Shown: positions 35,631 through 47,060 of the stretch, in pieces
Layout of the letters: every line of letters begins with the position of its first letter
Position numbering within the stretch: the stretch's first letter is position 1
Assembly: GCA_018401555.1 (NCBI GenBank)
Contig: JAGYKP010000084.1
Coordinates: 62,001 to 126,000 of the forward strand
DNA: 64,000 nucleotides
Direction: 5' to 3'
Source of the DNA: Halomonas sp.
GTDB taxonomy: Bacteria; Pseudomonadota; Gammaproteobacteria; Pseudomonadales; Halomonadaceae
Notes under the pieces: model-generated
What the model saw: the letters and a program-made list of their open reading frames with translations, nothing else
Told to the model about the DNA's origin: nothing
The model's database searches: none
Position numbers and translations under genes: made by a program

Positions 35631-36296
35631 TCAGCAAGCGTCGTCGGGCGGCGACATCACTCCGGCGTGGCGGCGGTAGAGCCGGCCGTGGCTGTCGCCG
35701 GCCTGCACCTCGCGGTGCAGCTGCCAACCGGCGGGGACCTGCGGGTCGAGCCCGGCCTCGGTCTCCAGGTAGATGAAGGCGTCGTCTGCCAGCCAGCCCG
35801 CCTCCAGGGCGGTGCAGCAGGGCTCGGCCAGGCCCTGGCGGAAGGGCGGGTCGAGGAAGACCAGGCTGGCGGGGCAGGGCGCGCCGGCCAGGAAGGTGGC
35901 GACATCGGCGTTGAGCACCCGCCCGCGCGGCGTTGCTCCCAGGGTGGCGAGGTTCGCGGTGAGCTGGTCGGCGACCCGAGCATCGCGCTCCACGAAGGTG
36001 GCTTCCCGGGCGCCTCGCGAGAGGGCTTCCAGGCCGAGGGAGCCGGTGCCGGCGAAGAGGTCCAGTACCCGGGCGCCGGGCAGGGGCGCTGCCAGCCGGT
36101 TGAACAGGGTCTCGCGGACCCGGTCGGGCGTGGGGCGCAGCCCGGGGCTGTCGAGTACCGGCAGCAGTCGGCGGCGGAAGTCGCCGCCGATGATGCGCAG
36201 GCGGCCGGCACTCCGGCGGCCGGCGTCCCTGCTGCCGTGCTGGCGGGCGGTGGCGGGCTTGCCTGAGCGGCGTGAACGTGGATGGCGTCGAGTCAT
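35631..36296 (-). CDS. rsmD: 16S rRNA (guanine966-N2)-methyltransferase RsmD
   Basis: RsmD, 221 residues. The family features are LRIIGGDFRRRLLPV, LRPTPDRVRETLFNRL, the SAM motif VLDLFAGTGSLGLEALSRGA and the catalytic FLDPPF (from SLVFLDPPFRQG). ATG 36296 follows GTTACAATCCTCGCC; an in-frame ATG at 36332 is the alternative. The N-terminal 35 residues are basic. It diverges from ftsY by 90 bp, the common gammaproteobacterial arrangement. Confidence 0.93.
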   Translation of the reverse strand: MTRRHPRSRRSGKPATARQHGSRDAGRRSAGRLRIIGGDFRRRLLPVLDSPGLRPTPDRVRETLFNRLAAPLPGARVLDLFAGTGSLGLEALSRGAREATFVERDARVADQLTANLATLGATPRGRVLNADVATFLAGAPCPASLVFLDPPFRQGLAEPCCTALEAGWLADDAFIYLETEAGLDPQVPAGWQLHREVQAGDSHGRLYRRHAGVMSPPDDAC

Positions 36297-36386
36297 GGCG
36301 AGGATTGTAACGGGCGGCTTGTCCACAGTCATGGTGGGCAGTGGTAGGATGTGGCGATTCGTTCATCCGCGAGGCTGATTCTGTCC

Positions 36387-37762
<1,376 letters not shown>

Positions 37763-37766
<4 letters not shown>

Positions 37767-38431
37767 TCGTCTTCGAGCACGTCGGCAAGCGCTATGGCGG
37801 GCGCTTCGATGCCCTCGCCAACCTCGATTTCCGCGTGCGGCGTGGTGAGATGCTGTTCCTGACCGGCCACTCCGGAGCCGGCAAGAGCTCACTGCTGCGC
37901 CTGATCATGCGCCTGGAGCGCCCCTCCCGGGGGCGCATCCTGGTGGCGGGCCACGACATCGACCGGCTCCATCCCAGCCAGGTGCCCTTCTATCGTCGCC
38001 AGATCGGCGTGGTCTTCCAGGATCACCAGCTGCTCTACGACCGCTCGATCTTCCACAACGTGGCACTGCCCCTGGCGATCCAGGGCGTCGAGCCCCGCGA
38101 GTCGGCGCGCCGGGTGAGGGCGGCACTCGACAAGGTGGGGCTGCTGCACCGCGAGAAGGCGTTGCCCATCGAGCTCTCCGGCGGCGAGCAACAGCGCGTC
38201 GGGATCGCTCGGGCGGTGGTCAGCAAGCCGGCCCTGCTGCTGGCCGACGAGCCCACCGGCAACCTCGACCCCCAGCTCTCCGCCGATATCATGGCGCTGT
38301 TCGAGGACTTCAACCGCATCGGCACCACGGTGATGATCGCCAGCCACGACCTGGCGCTGATCGCCCGACTCCACCATCGCACCCTGCGGCTTCGCGAGGG
38401 CCGCCTGGTGGGCGACCAGGAGGCTGCATGA
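37763..38431 (+). CDS. ftsE: Cell division ATP-binding protein FtsE
   Basis: FtsE, 222 residues, the ABC ATPase that with FtsX controls peptidoglycan hydrolases at the septum. Walker A GHSGAGKSS, Q-loop VVFQDHQLL, signature LSGGEQQRVGIARA, Walker B LLLADEPTGNLD and switch ASHD are all present. ATG 37763 overlaps the ftsY stop; its own stop overlaps the ftsX start. The ftsY-ftsE-ftsX order is conserved. Confidence 0.97.
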
Positions 38432-39402
38432 GCCGCTCTCCCGCTCCGCCCCCTCGCGGCGCACGCACCCATCGCACGCGCTCCTCGAGCCGCTTTCGTG
38501 GCTGGCTTCGCCACCATCGGGCCATGGCCCTGGATAGCGCCCGGCGGCTGCTGAGGACGCCCATCGGCAGCCTGGTGACCATGCTCGCCATCGCCATCGC
38601 CCTGGTGCTGCCGGCGGCGCTGTGGCTGACCCTGGACAGTGCACGGCTGCTCGACGCCGAGCTCACCGAGAGCGCCACCCTTACCGCCTACCTGGCTCCG
38701 GGTGTCGACGCTGGCGAGGCGGGGCGCATCGAGGAGGCCCTGGGGGCCCAGCCCGGCGTGGCGCGCACCCGGCTGATCACCGCCGCCGAGGGCATGGCGG
38801 AGTTCCAGCAGGCGCTGGGGCTGGAGGATGCCCTGGCGCGCCTCGACGACAACCCGCTGCCGGCCAGCGTGGTGGTGACCCCCGAGGCGCCGGCACCGGA
38901 TGCGGTGCGTGAGCTGGCCGAAACGCTGGGGGCGCTGTCCGGAGTGGAAGAGGTGCGCCTGGACATGGCCTGGATCGAACGCCTGCGCAGCCTGGCCGAA
39001 CTGGGGCAGCGCGTGGCCCTGGCGCTGGCGGTGCTGTTCGGTGGGGGGGTGCTGCTGGTGGTGGGCAACACCATCCGCCTGGCGGTGGAGAGTCGCCGCA
39101 AGGAGATCGAGGTGATCACCCTGATCGGCGCCACGCATGGCTTCGTGCGCCGCCCCTTCCTCTACAGTGGGGCCTGGTATGGCCTGGGCGGCGGCCTGCT
39201 GGCCTGGGCGCTGCTGACCCTGGGAGGGGAGTGGCTGGCGGCACCGGTCTCGGCGCTTGCGGCCAGCTACGGTGCCAGTTTCAGCCTGCCCCGGCTGGGG
39301 GCAGGCGGTTCCGCCACCCTGGTCGGCTGTAGTATACTATTGGGCTGGCTGGGTGCCTGGATCGCGGTCAGTCGCCACCTTGCCGAGGTGAAGCCGCGCT
39401 GA
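38428..39402 (+). CDS. ftsX: Cell division protein FtsX
   Basis: FtsX, 324 residues, membrane partner of FtsE. A basic cytoplasmic N-terminus is followed by a first helix (LVTMLAIAIALVLPAALWL), a periplasmic domain of about 120 residues and three further helices; RRKEIEVITLIGATHGFVRRPF is the cytoplasmic coupling helix typical of the family. The stop precedes a 123-bp gap holding the rpoH promoter. The frame is intact. Confidence 0.95.
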   Translation: MSRSPAPPPRGARTHRTRSSSRFRGWLRHHRAMALDSARRLLRTPIGSLVTMLAIAIALVLPAALWLTLDSARLLDAELTESATLTAYLAPGVDAGEAGRIEEALGAQPGVARTRLITAAEGMAEFQQALGLEDALARLDDNPLPASVVVTPEAPAPDAVRELAETLGALSGVEEVRLDMAWIERLRSLAELGQRVALALAVLFGGGVLLVVGNTIRLAVESRRKEIEVITLIGATHGFVRRPFLYSGAWYGLGGGLLAWALLTLGGEWLAAPVSALAASYGASFSLPRLGAGGSATLVGCSILLGWLGAWIAVSRHLAEVKPR

Positions 39403-39447
39403 GGCCAGGCCAGCGCGATGATGGCTCCGACGCCACAGGGGCCTCGC

Positions 39448-39475
39448 GGAACTTTACGCTGTTCCTGGCGTCTGA
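39448..39475 (+). promoter_or_regulatory. Sigma-E (RpoE) type promoter of rpoH
   Basis: GGAACTT (39448-39454) and TCTGA (39471-39475) are separated by 16 bp, matching the RpoE consensus GGAACTT-N15-17-TC-x-x-A. It lies 50 bp upstream of the rpoH start. E. coli rpoH has one sigma-E promoter (P3), so the same envelope-to-cytoplasm stress link is likely here. Confidence 0.75.
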
Positions 39476-39525
39476 GGAGCCGCACGCCAAGACACACATG
39501 GGCTGATTGAGGAGACATCCTGCAC

Positions 39526-40391
39526 ATGAGCAACAGTCTTCTTCCGGTGGGCCAACTCTCCCCGGGGCACGACCTCAACGGGTATATCCGGGCGGTGAAT
39601 GGCATTCCCATGCTTACCTCCGACGAGGAGCGTGAGCTGGCCTTCCGACTGCATGACGAGGGCGATCTGGAGGCGGCACGCCGCCTGGTGCTGTCGCACC
39701 TGCGCTTCGTCGTGCATATTGCCCGCAGCTACTCCGGCTATGGCCTGCCCCAGGCGGACCTGATCCAGGAGGGCAACGTCGGCCTGATGAAGGCGGTCAA
39801 GCGGTTCGATCCCAACCAGGGCGTGCGACTGGTCTCCTTTGCCGTGCACTGGATCAAGGCCGAGATCCACGAGTTCGTGCTGCGCAACTGGCGTATCGTG
39901 AAGATCGCCACCACCAAGGCCCAGCGCAAGCTGTTCTTCAACCTGCGCAGCGCCAAGAAAGCGCCTGGCCTGGCTCAACAGCGACGAGGTCGAGGCGATC
40001 GCCAAGGACCTCGACGTCAAGCCCGAGGTGGTGCGCGAGATGGAGGGCCGGCTCTCCTCCCACGATGCCGGCTTCGATGCGGCTCCCGGCGAGGACGACG
40101 AGACGCTAGCGGGCGCCGGTGCACTACCTGGACGACGCCTCCGCCGATCCGGCCACCCTGCTCGAGGCGAGCGACTGGGAGGGCGACTCCACCCGCCGCC
40201 TGCAGCAGGCCATGGAGGCTCTGGACGAGCGCTCTCGCGATATCCTGCAGCGCCGCTGGCTCAGCGAGCCCAAGGCGACCCTGCACGATCTGGCCGATGT
40301 CTACGGTGTCTCCGCCGAGCGTATCCGCCAGCTCGAGAAGAACGCCATGAAGAAGATCAAGCAGCAGATCGGCGACGCCCTGGTGGCATGA
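39526..40391 (+). CDS. rpoH: RNA polymerase heat-shock sigma factor RpoH, two frameshifts
   Basis: Sigma-32, 287 residues when repaired. Region 2 shows [39 protein letters not shown] and [20 protein letters not shown]; the RpoH box QRKLFFNLR follows; region 4 is [19 protein letters not shown]. Two single-base insertions break it: an extra A in AAGAAAGCGC (near 39959; KK should run into [13 protein letters not shown]) and an extra G in the GGG at 40111-40113 (should read [10 protein letters not shown]). GAGGAG lies 12 bp upstream of ATG 39526. An essential stress regulator, so the breaks are taken as errors. Confidence 0.94.
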
Positions 40392-40450
40392 GCCACGGCA
40401 GGGCGCCTGATGTCTGGCGTGGGCGGCCGAGCTCCGCCATGAAGTATCGA

Positions 40451-40489
40451 GGAGCAAGCTGCAAGGTAACCCCTTGGCTTGCTCCTTTT
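40451..40489 (+). terminator. Rho-independent terminator after rpoH
   Basis: GGAGCAAG (40451-40458) pairs with CTTGCTCC (40478-40485), with an inner CAAGG/CCTTG stem, followed by TTTT. Its right arm CTTGCTCC is the same heptamer that is repeated 11 times just downstream. Confidence 0.85.
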
Positions 40490-40492
40490 GGT

Positions 40493-40506
40493 TCAGGCTA
40501 GCCTGA
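40493..40506. repeat. Perfect 14-bp palindrome beside the heptamer array
   Basis: TCAGGCTAGCCTGA is a perfect palindrome. Its right half plus the next base, CCTGAC (40502-40507), is inverted on the far side of the array as GTCAGG (40586-40591), so the array is framed by inverted 6-mers. Confidence 0.7.
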
Positions 40507-40507
40507 C

Positions 40508-40584
40508 TTGCTCCTTGCTCCTTGCTCCTTGCTCCTTGCTCCTTGCTCCTTGCTCCTTGCTCCTTGCTCCTTGCTCCTTGCTCC
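40508..40584. repeat. Heptamer tandem repeat (TTGCTCC x 11)
   Basis: Eleven perfect copies of TTGCTCC (77 bp) fill the gap between the convergent rpoH and slmA genes, ending 2 bp from the slmA stop. The unit is not a multiple of three, so copy-number change would alter any frame reading through it. In the repaired slmA frame translation stops before the array. Confidence 0.95.
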
Positions 40585-40586
40585 TG

Positions 40587-41199
40587 TCAGGCCGTCTGCG
40601 GCGCCTCCCGGAGCAGCTGCGCGGAGAGCAGCCCCCACTGGTCCTCCCAGTGCTCGGTGGGGCGACGGCGGAAGTCGCTCCTCACGTACTGGCTGATGCG
40701 CCCTTCGGCGGTGGCCAGCGGCAGGTTGGCGGCGGCGGAGGCGGGCAGGCTGGGGCGACGCCCCTCGCGCAGCTCGGCTTCGCGCAGGACCTGCCTGAGC
40801 TGGGTCTCGAGTCGCTCGAACAGCTGGTGGATGCGGGTTCCGCAGGCGCGCCGTCTCGCCGGTGAGCACGCCGCCATCGAGTAGCCGTGAGAGGCCGGGG
40901 TTCTTCTCGGCGAAGCCCAGCAGCAGGGTCAGCAGCGCCGCGCAGCGCGGCAGTGCCTCGTGCTCCTCTTCCAGGATGCGCCCGATACGGGCGAACAGGG
41001 TCTCCTCGATGAACTCGATGAGGCTCTCGAACATGCGTGCCTTGCTGGGGAAGTGGCGATAGAGCGCGGCCTCGGTGACGCCGACCTGCTTCGCCAGGGC
41101 GGACACGGTGATGCGCTTGCCGCTGTCCTCTTCCAGCATCATGGCCAGTGCCTGCAGGATCTGCTCGCGGCGGCTGGGGGTGGGAGTTGCCTGCGTCAT
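40587..41199 (-). CDS. slmA: Nucleoid occlusion factor SlmA, frameshifted
   Basis: SlmA, about 203 residues, a TetR-fold DNA-binding protein that blocks FtsZ assembly over the nucleoid. The HTH is [21 protein letters not shown] near residue 30. An extra base in the GGG at 40835-40837 breaks ARLRN from [19 protein letters not shown]; the repaired C-terminus ends [16 protein letters not shown] at the TGA at 40587. Unrepaired, the frame would run into the heptamer array and gain a false repeat tail. It follows argB by 7 bp. Confidence 0.92.
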
Positions 41200-41206
41200 G
41201 GTGTGG

Positions 41207-42157
<951 letters not shown>

Positions 42158-42175
42158 CTATAGCGTAGCGTGCGC

Positions 42176-43570
42176 CTACTGCGCGATCTCCAGTTCAGGT
42201 GCCACCGCTTTCAGGGCGTCGGCGAAGCGCGCCTGGATACGCGCCAGGGCGGCATCGTCCTTGCCCTCGAAGCGCAGCACCAGCACCGGCGTGGTGTTGG
42301 AGGCCCGGCACAGGCCCCAGCCGTCGGGGTAGTCGACGCGGATGCCGTCGAGGGTGGTCTTGACCCCCTCCTCGCCGAAGTCGCCCTCGCGTGCCAGGCG
42401 CGCCACCAGGTCGAACTTGGTCTCGTCGGTGACGGTGATGTTGAGCTCCGGGGTGCCCTTGTCCTGGGGGTAACGGTCGAAAAAGGCGTCGGCATCCAGC
42501 TCCTGGCGGGAGAGGATCTCCAGCAGGCGGGCGGCGCCGTAGAGGCCATCGTCGAAGCCGTACCAGCGCTCCTTGAAGAAGATATGCCCGCTCATCTCAC
42601 CGGCCAGCAGGGCGCCGGTCTCCTTCATGCGCGCCTTGATCAGCGAGTGGCCGGTGCGCCACATCTCGGGCTCGCCACCGGCCTCATCGATCACCCGAGC
42701 CAGGTTGCCGGTGCACTTGACGTCGAAGATCACCTTGGCACCCGGATTGCGCTCGAGCATGTCCTCGGCGAAGGCCATCATCAGGTGGTCGGGGTAGATC
42801 AGGCGGCCGGAGGGGGTGATCACGCCGAGGCGGTCGCCATCGCCGTCGAAGGCCAGGCCGATATCGGCACCGCTCTCCTGGACCACGCGGATCAGGTCCT
42901 GCAGGTTCTCGGGCTTGCCCGGGTCCGGGTGGTGGTTGGGGAAGGTGCCGTCGATCTCGGCGAACAGCGGGAGGGTCTCGACGCCGAGCTTCTCCACCAG
43001 CACGGGGCCGAGCTCGCCGGCCACGCCATTGCCGCAGTCCACCACCGCCTTCAGCGGGCGGGCCAGGCGCACGTCGGCCAGGATGCGCGCCAGGTAGGCG
43101 TCGCGCACGTCTACCTGGCGCACGCTGCCCTGGCCTGCGCTCAGGTCGCTCTCGACGATACGGGTGTGCAGGGCGGTGATCGCCTCGCCGAAGAGGGTCT
43201 CACCGCCGAGCACGATCTTGAAGCCGTTGTAGTCCGGCGGGTTGTGGCTGCCGGTGACCATCACCCCGGAGGCGGTGCCGTCCAGCGCATGGGTGGCGAA
43301 GTAGAGCACCGGAGTGGGCACCATGCCGACGTCGATGACGTCGCGGCCGGCGGCGGTCAGCCCGCGCACCAGGGCGTCCTTGAGGCGCTCGCCGGAGAGG
43401 CGGCCGTCGCGGGCGACCACCACGGTGGACTCGCCGCGGGCGGCGGCCTCGCTGCCGATGGCACGGCCGATCAGCTCGACGCTGCCCTCGGTAAGGGTGT
43501 CGTCGACGATGCCGCGGATATCGTAGGCGCGGAAGATGGAGGCGGGAACGGTCTGGGTGTCGGCTGTCAT
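42176..43570 (-). CDS. algC: Phosphomannomutase/phosphoglucomutase
   Basis: A bifunctional alpha-D-phosphohexomutase, 464 residues, feeding LPS, exopolysaccharide and nucleotide sugars. The phosphoserine loop is TGSHNPPDYNGFK, the metal loop DGDGDR, the sugar loop GEMSGH and the phosphate-binding loop RASNTTPVLVLRFEG. ATG 43570 follows AAAGGATAACC. It lies between dut and argB, as in Pseudomonas. The frame is intact. Confidence 0.94.
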   Translation of the reverse strand: MTADTQTVPASIFRAYDIRGIVDDTLTEGSVELIGRAIGSEAAARGESTVVVARDGRLSGERLKDALVRGLTAAGRDVIDVGMVPTPVLYFATHALDGTASGVMVTGSHNPPDYNGFKIVLGGETLFGEAITALHTRIVESDLSAGQGSVRQVDVRDAYLARILADVRLARPLKAVVDCGNGVAGELGPVLVEKLGVETLPLFAEIDGTFPNHHPDPGKPENLQDLIRVVQESGADIGLAFDGDGDRLGVITPSGRLIYPDHLMMAFAEDMLERNPGAKVIFDVKCTGNLARVIDEAGGEPEMWRTGHSLIKARMKETGALLAGEMSGHIFFKERWYGFDDGLYGAARLLEILSRQELDADAFFDRYPQDKGTPELNITVTDETKFDLVARLAREGDFGEEGVKTTLDGIRVDYPDGWGLCRASNTTPVLVLRFEGKDDAALARIQARFADALKAVAPELEIAQ

Positions 43571-43610
43571 GGTTATCCTTTTCCTGTGAATAGCATCGCG
43601 GGACTCAATA

Positions 43611-44078
43611 TCAGTGGCGGCCGGAGCTGCCGAAGCCGCCGGTGCCACGCTGGCTGGCGTCGAAGTCGTCTACCACCTCGAGCGCGGCCTGCACCACGGG
43701 GACAAGCACGAACTGTGCCAGGCGCTCGAAGGGCTCGACGGTGAAGTCGGCCGCGCCGCGGTTCCAGACCGAGATCATCAGTTCGCCCTGGTAGTCGGAG
43801 TCGATCAGCCCCACCAGGTTGCCGAGCACGATGCCGTGCTTGTGGCCCAGCCCCGAGCGGGGCAGGACCAGGCCGGCGAGCCCCGGGTCGGCGATATGCA
43901 CGGCGAGCCCGGTGCGCACCAGCTCGCACTGGCCCGGCGCCAGGGTCAACGGCGCGTCGAGCAGGGCGCGCAGGTCCATGCCGGCGGAGCCCTCGCTGGC
44001 GTAGCGGGGCAGGTGGTCGCGCAGGCGCTCGTCGAGGAGCTTCACGGCGAGGCGCGGGGGAGTGGCGGAAGCGGGCAT
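43611..44078 (-). CDS. dut: dUTP diphosphatase
   Basis: dUTPase, 155 residues, hydrolyses dUTP to dUMP. The five trimer motifs are visible: [40 protein letters not shown] and [10 protein letters not shown] (the P-loop-like C-terminus). ATG 44078 gives [16 protein letters not shown]. It follows coaBC by 28 bp, the conserved coaBC-dut order. Confidence 0.96.
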   Translation of the reverse strand: MPASATPPRLAVKLLDERLRDHLPRYASEGSAGMDLRALLDAPLTLAPGQCELVRTGLAVHIADPGLAGLVLPRSGLGHKHGIVLGNLVGLIDSDYQGELMISVWNRGAADFTVEPFERLAQFVLVPVVQAALEVVDDFDASQRGTGGFGSSGRH

Positions 44079-44106
44079 CGGGTTTCCTGGGAATCGGTCG
44101 TGTGGG

Positions 44107-45408
44107 TCAGCGGGACTGGCGGTCGGCGAGGCAGGCCAGGGCGCGGCGCAGGATCGCCTCGGCGAGCTGCGCCTTGGGCTGTGGGGGGAGGGCGTCGCGG
44201 CCGAGATCGTCTCCCTTCGGCGACGATTGGCGGGACCCCGCCCGCCACAGCAGCACGGCGGCGTTGTCGTCGGCGCCGAAGCCGAGGCCCTCGCGAGAGA
44301 CATCGTTGGCGACGACCATGTCCAGCCCCTTGCGAGCGAGCTTGTCCCGGGCGTAACGCTCCACGTCCCGGGTCTCGGCGGCGAAGCCTACCACCAGCGG
44401 GCGGCGGGCCTCGGGGAGGGCGGCCACCGCGGCGATGATGTCGGGGTTCTTGACCAGGCGCAGGGTCAGGGCGTCTTCGCCCTCCACCTTCTTGATCTTG
44501 TGTTCGGCGGCCGTCTCGGCGCGGTAGTCGGCCACCGCGGCACAGCCGATGAAGAGGTCGCTCTCGGGCGCCAGCCGCTGGGCGGCGGCGTGCATCTCGA
44601 GGGCCGTCTCCACCGGGAGACATTCCACCCCGGCGGGGCAGGGCAGGGCCACCGGGCCACTGATCAGCTTGACCCGGGCGCCCAGCGCCGCGGCGGCCTC
44701 GGCCAGGGCGTAGCCCATCTTGCCGGAGCTGTGATTGGAGAGGTAGCGCACCGGGTCCAGCGGCTCCCGGGTGGGGCCGGCGGTGATGGTGACGGTCAGG
44801 CCCGAGGCGGGACCCTTGTCGGTATCCGCCGCCTGCTCCGCCGCCTGCTCCGCCGCCAGCAGGGCCTCGAGGATCGCCTCGGGCTCCAGCATGCGCCCGG
44901 GGCCGACATCGCCGCAGGCCTGGTCGCCGCTGTCCGGCCCCAGCAGGCGCCAGCCGTCCTCGGCGAGTCGGGCGGCGTTGCGCCGGGTGGCGGGGTGGGC
45001 CCACATCGCCTGATTCATGGCCGGGGCCATCACCCTCTCGGCGTCGCTGGCCAGGCACAGGGTGGTGAGCAGGTCGTCGGCCATGCCGGCGGCCAGACGC
45101 GCCATCAGGTCGGCGGTGGCGGGGGCGATCAGGATGGTGTCGGCCCAGCGGGCGAGCTCGATGTGCCCCATCCCGGCCTCGGCCTCAGGGTCGAGAAGCG
45201 AGGTGCGCACCGGCTCGCCGGTCAGTGCCTGCAGGGTCAGCGGGGTGATGAAGGCCTGGGCGCCCTGGGTCATGACGACCCGCACCTCACAGCCCGCCTG
45301 CTTGAGCAGGCGGGCGAGCAGGGCGCTCTTGTAGGCGGCGATGCCGGCGCTGATGCCGAGCAGCACGCGTCGGCCTGTCGTGGGTCCGGATGGCGATGAC
45401 ATGGGCAT
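44107..45408 (-). CDS. coaBC: Phosphopantothenoylcysteine decarboxylase/synthetase
   Basis: A bifunctional coenzyme A enzyme, 433 residues. The N-terminal CoaC flavoprotein half has [24 protein letters not shown] and [12 protein letters not shown] (with the active-site Cys). The CoaB half has [25 protein letters not shown] and [18 protein letters not shown] 45408 or ATG 45402 are possible starts. It diverges from radC. The frame is intact. Confidence 0.95.
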   Translation of the reverse strand: MPMSSPSGPTTGRRVLLGISAGIAAYKSALLARLLKQAGCEVRVVMTQGAQAFITPLTLQALTGEPVRTSLLDPEAEAGMGHIELARWADTILIAPATADLMARLAAGMADDLLTTLCLASDAERVMAPAMNQAMWAHPATRRNAARLAEDGWRLLGPDSGDQACGDVGPGRMLEPEAILEALLAAEQAAEQAADTDKGPASGLTVTITAGPTREPLDPVRYLSNHSSGKMGYALAEAAAALGARVKLISGPVALPCPAGVECLPVETALEMHAAAQRLAPESDLFIGCAAVADYRAETAAEHKIKKVEGEDALTLRLVKNPDIIAAVAALPEARRPLVVGFAAETRDVERYARDKLARKGLDMVVANDVSREGLGFGADDNAAVLLWRAGSRQSSPKGDDLGRDALPPQPKAQLAEAILRRALACLADRQSR

Positions 45409-45547
45409 GTCCCAGGGCGCTGTTGTCAGCCGCCTACCTTACCACCGGCGCCCGACCTTGCGTAGCCGGGCTGGCCATGCCGGACAGGCCGGAAGAGTGG
45501 CTACACTGAGGTCACGCGGCGTGTGGAAGAAGAGTGGGAGGGTGGAG

Positions 45548-46222
45548 ATGTCGATCAGGGACTGGCCGGAGGGGGAGCGCCCCAGGGAGAAGCTGCTGGC
45601 GCTGGGGGCGGAGGTGCTCTCGGATGCCGAGCTGCTGGCGATCTTCCTGAGGGTGGGCGTGCAGGGCCGTTCGGCGGTGGACCTGGCGCGTGACCTGCTG
45701 CTGGAGTTCGGTGGCCTGCGCCAGTTGCTGGAGGCCGAGCGCGAGCGTTTCTGTGCGGCGCGCGGCATGGGGGATGCCAAGTACGTGCAGCTCCAGGCCA
45801 CCCTCGAACTGTCGCGGCGTCACCTGGCCAGCCAGCTGGCGCGGGGGGAAGCGCTCACCTCGCCGACCCTGGTGCGCGCCTATCTCTCCAGCCAGCTGCG
45901 CCATCTCGGGCACGAGGAGTTTGCCGCGCTGTTCCTCGATACCCAGCACCGGGTGATCCGCTACGAGTCGCTGTTCCGCGGCACCCTGGACAGCGCCTCC
46001 GTCTATCCTCGCGAGGTGGCTCGCCGCGCCCTGGAGCTCGGCGCCGGGGCGCTGATCCTCGCCCACAACCACCCCTCCGGCGTGGCCGAGCCCAGTGATG
46101 CCGACCGGCGCATCACCGAACGGTTGCGCGAAGCGCTCTCGCTCTTCGAGATCCGTGTGCTCGACCACTTCGTGGTCGGGGATGGCGAGGTGGTCTCCTT
46201 CGCCGAGCGAGGGTGGTTATAG
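45548..46222 (+). CDS. radC: RadC family (MPN/JAB1) protein
   Basis: RadC, 224 residues. An N-terminal UPF0758 HhH-like part ([24 protein letters not shown]) is followed by an MPN metalloprotease fold with [18 protein letters not shown], the JAMM motif H-x-H-x7-S-x2-D. Despite the name a DNA-repair role is not supported in current literature. ATG 45548 follows GGGAGGGTGGAG. It is divergent from coaBC, as in E. coli. Confidence 0.94.
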   Translation: MSIRDWPEGERPREKLLALGAEVLSDAELLAIFLRVGVQGRSAVDLARDLLLEFGGLRQLLEAERERFCAARGMGDAKYVQLQATLELSRRHLASQLARGEALTSPTLVRAYLSSQLRHLGHEEFAALFLDTQHRVIRYESLFRGTLDSASVYPREVARRALELGAGALILAHNHPSGVAEPSDADRRITERLREALSLFEIRVLDHFVVGDGEVVSFAERGWL

Positions 46223-46232
46223 TCAGCGGGGC

Positions 46233-46261
46233 ATGACGCGGGGCGCCACTTCCTCTATAAT
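46233..46261 (+). promoter_or_regulatory. Candidate distal promoter of rpmB-rpmG
   Basis: ATGACG (46233-46238) and a perfect TATAAT (46256-46261) with 17 bp between them, immediately after radC. Transcription would begin about 250 bp before rpmB. Confidence 0.5.
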
Positions 46262-46279
46262 GCCGCCTCGGCTGCGCCT

Positions 46280-46370
46280 GACCCCGCAAATCGGGGTCGC
46301 CTGCCAAGCGCCTGCCCACCGTCAGTCGCCTTTCGCGTCGCACTCGCCGTCGCGGGGCATGTCATGCCCT
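46280..46370 (+). other. Hairpins in the radC-rpmB gap
   Basis: In the 299-bp gap GACCCCG (46280-46286) pairs with CGGGGTC (46292-46298), and GGGCATG pairs with CATGCCC around 46356-46370. They lie between the two candidate promoters. They could form a leader structure or a weak radC terminator. Confidence 0.35.
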
Positions 46371-46382
46371 TGCGCTCCGGGC

Positions 46383-46411
46383 TTGTCCGGCGAGGCGGTC
46401 TCTGGTATAAA
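46383..46411 (+). promoter_or_regulatory. Candidate proximal promoter of rpmB-rpmG
   Basis: TTGTCC (46383-46388) and TATAAA (46406-46411) are separated by 17 bp, 110 bp before rpmB. Confidence 0.6.
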
Positions 46412-46521
46412 GTGCAGCCTTTGAATTCCCTTGGGTCAAATGTCACGGGATCTCCCGGTTTGCCCGACAGGTTTTGAACACAACAGGTGATTGAACACCT
46501 GGCCAGTGGTTGGAGGCTCCC

Positions 46522-46758
46522 ATGTCCAAAGTATGTCAGGTTACCGGCAAGCGCCCGGTGACTGGTAACAACGTTTCACACTCCCAGCGCAAGACTCGCC
46601 GCCGGTTCCTGCCGAACCTGCACTCCCACCGCTTCTGGGTGGAGTCCGAGAACCGCTTCGTCAAGCTGCGCGTCTCTTCCAAGGGCATGCGCATCATCGA
46701 CAAGAAGGGTATCGAGGCGGTACTCGGCGATATCCGCAAGCGCGGCGAAGCCGTCTAA
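46522..46758 (+). CDS. rpmB: 50S ribosomal protein L28
   Basis: Ribosomal protein bL28, 78 residues: [20 protein letters not shown], then [17 protein letters not shown]. The zinc-type cysteine pairs are absent except for Cys5, as in the usual gammaproteobacterial form. ATG 46522 follows TTGGAGG. rpmG starts 43 bp downstream. Confidence 0.97.
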   Translation: MSKVCQVTGKRPVTGNNVSHSQRKTRRRFLPNLHSHRFWVESENRFVKLRVSSKGMRIIDKKGIEAVLGDIRKRGEAV

Positions 46759-46801
46759 GCGATTCGCTTTCTAGCGATTCATTAAAGGGGAGCAAGTAGT
46801 C

Positions 46802-46957
46802 ATGCGTGACAAGATCAGAATGGTGTCCAGCGCCGGTACCGGCCATTTCTACACCACCGACAAGAACAAGCGTAACACTCCGGAAAAAATCGAGATCAAA
46901 AAGTACGATCCGGTTGTCCGCAAGCACGTTGCGTACAAGGAAGCCAAGATCAAGTAA
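46802..46957 (+). CDS. rpmG: 50S ribosomal protein L33
   Basis: Ribosomal protein bL33, 51 residues, from ATG 46802 to TAA 46957: [19 protein letters not shown], then [20 protein letters not shown]. It lacks the zinc cysteines, as in the C-minus form. AAGGGGAG lies upstream. It forms the rpmB-rpmG pair and is followed by a strong terminator. Confidence 0.97.
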   Translation: MRDKIRMVSSAGTGHFYTTDKNKRNTPEKIEIKKYDPVVRKHVAYKEAKIK

Positions 46958-46994
46958 GCCTTGATCCTCTTCCGCAGGTGTTCAAGCCTGTTGA

Positions 46995-47034
46995 CCTGAA
47001 CCCGGCTGACTCCTCAGCCGGGTTCAGGCGTTTC
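46995..47034 (+). terminator. Rho-independent terminator after rpmG
   Basis: CCTGAACCCGGCTGA (46995-47009) and TCAGCCGGGTTCAGG (47014-47028) form a perfect 15-bp stem with a 4-base loop, followed by CGTTTC. Confidence 0.85.
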
Positions 47035-47060
47035 TGAGGCAGCCGCAGAGTCCGCCGTCG

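Noticed and set aside
40508..40584. CRISPR array or repeat tail of SlmA
   Set aside because: The unit is 7 bp with no spacers, and the ARSKEQG tail appears only in the frameshifted reading; the true slmA stop precedes the array.
46251..46400. Leader peptide or small gene between radC and rpmB
   Set aside because: No frame with a plausible ribosome binding site and conserved-looking sequence was found; only hairpins and promoter boxes.
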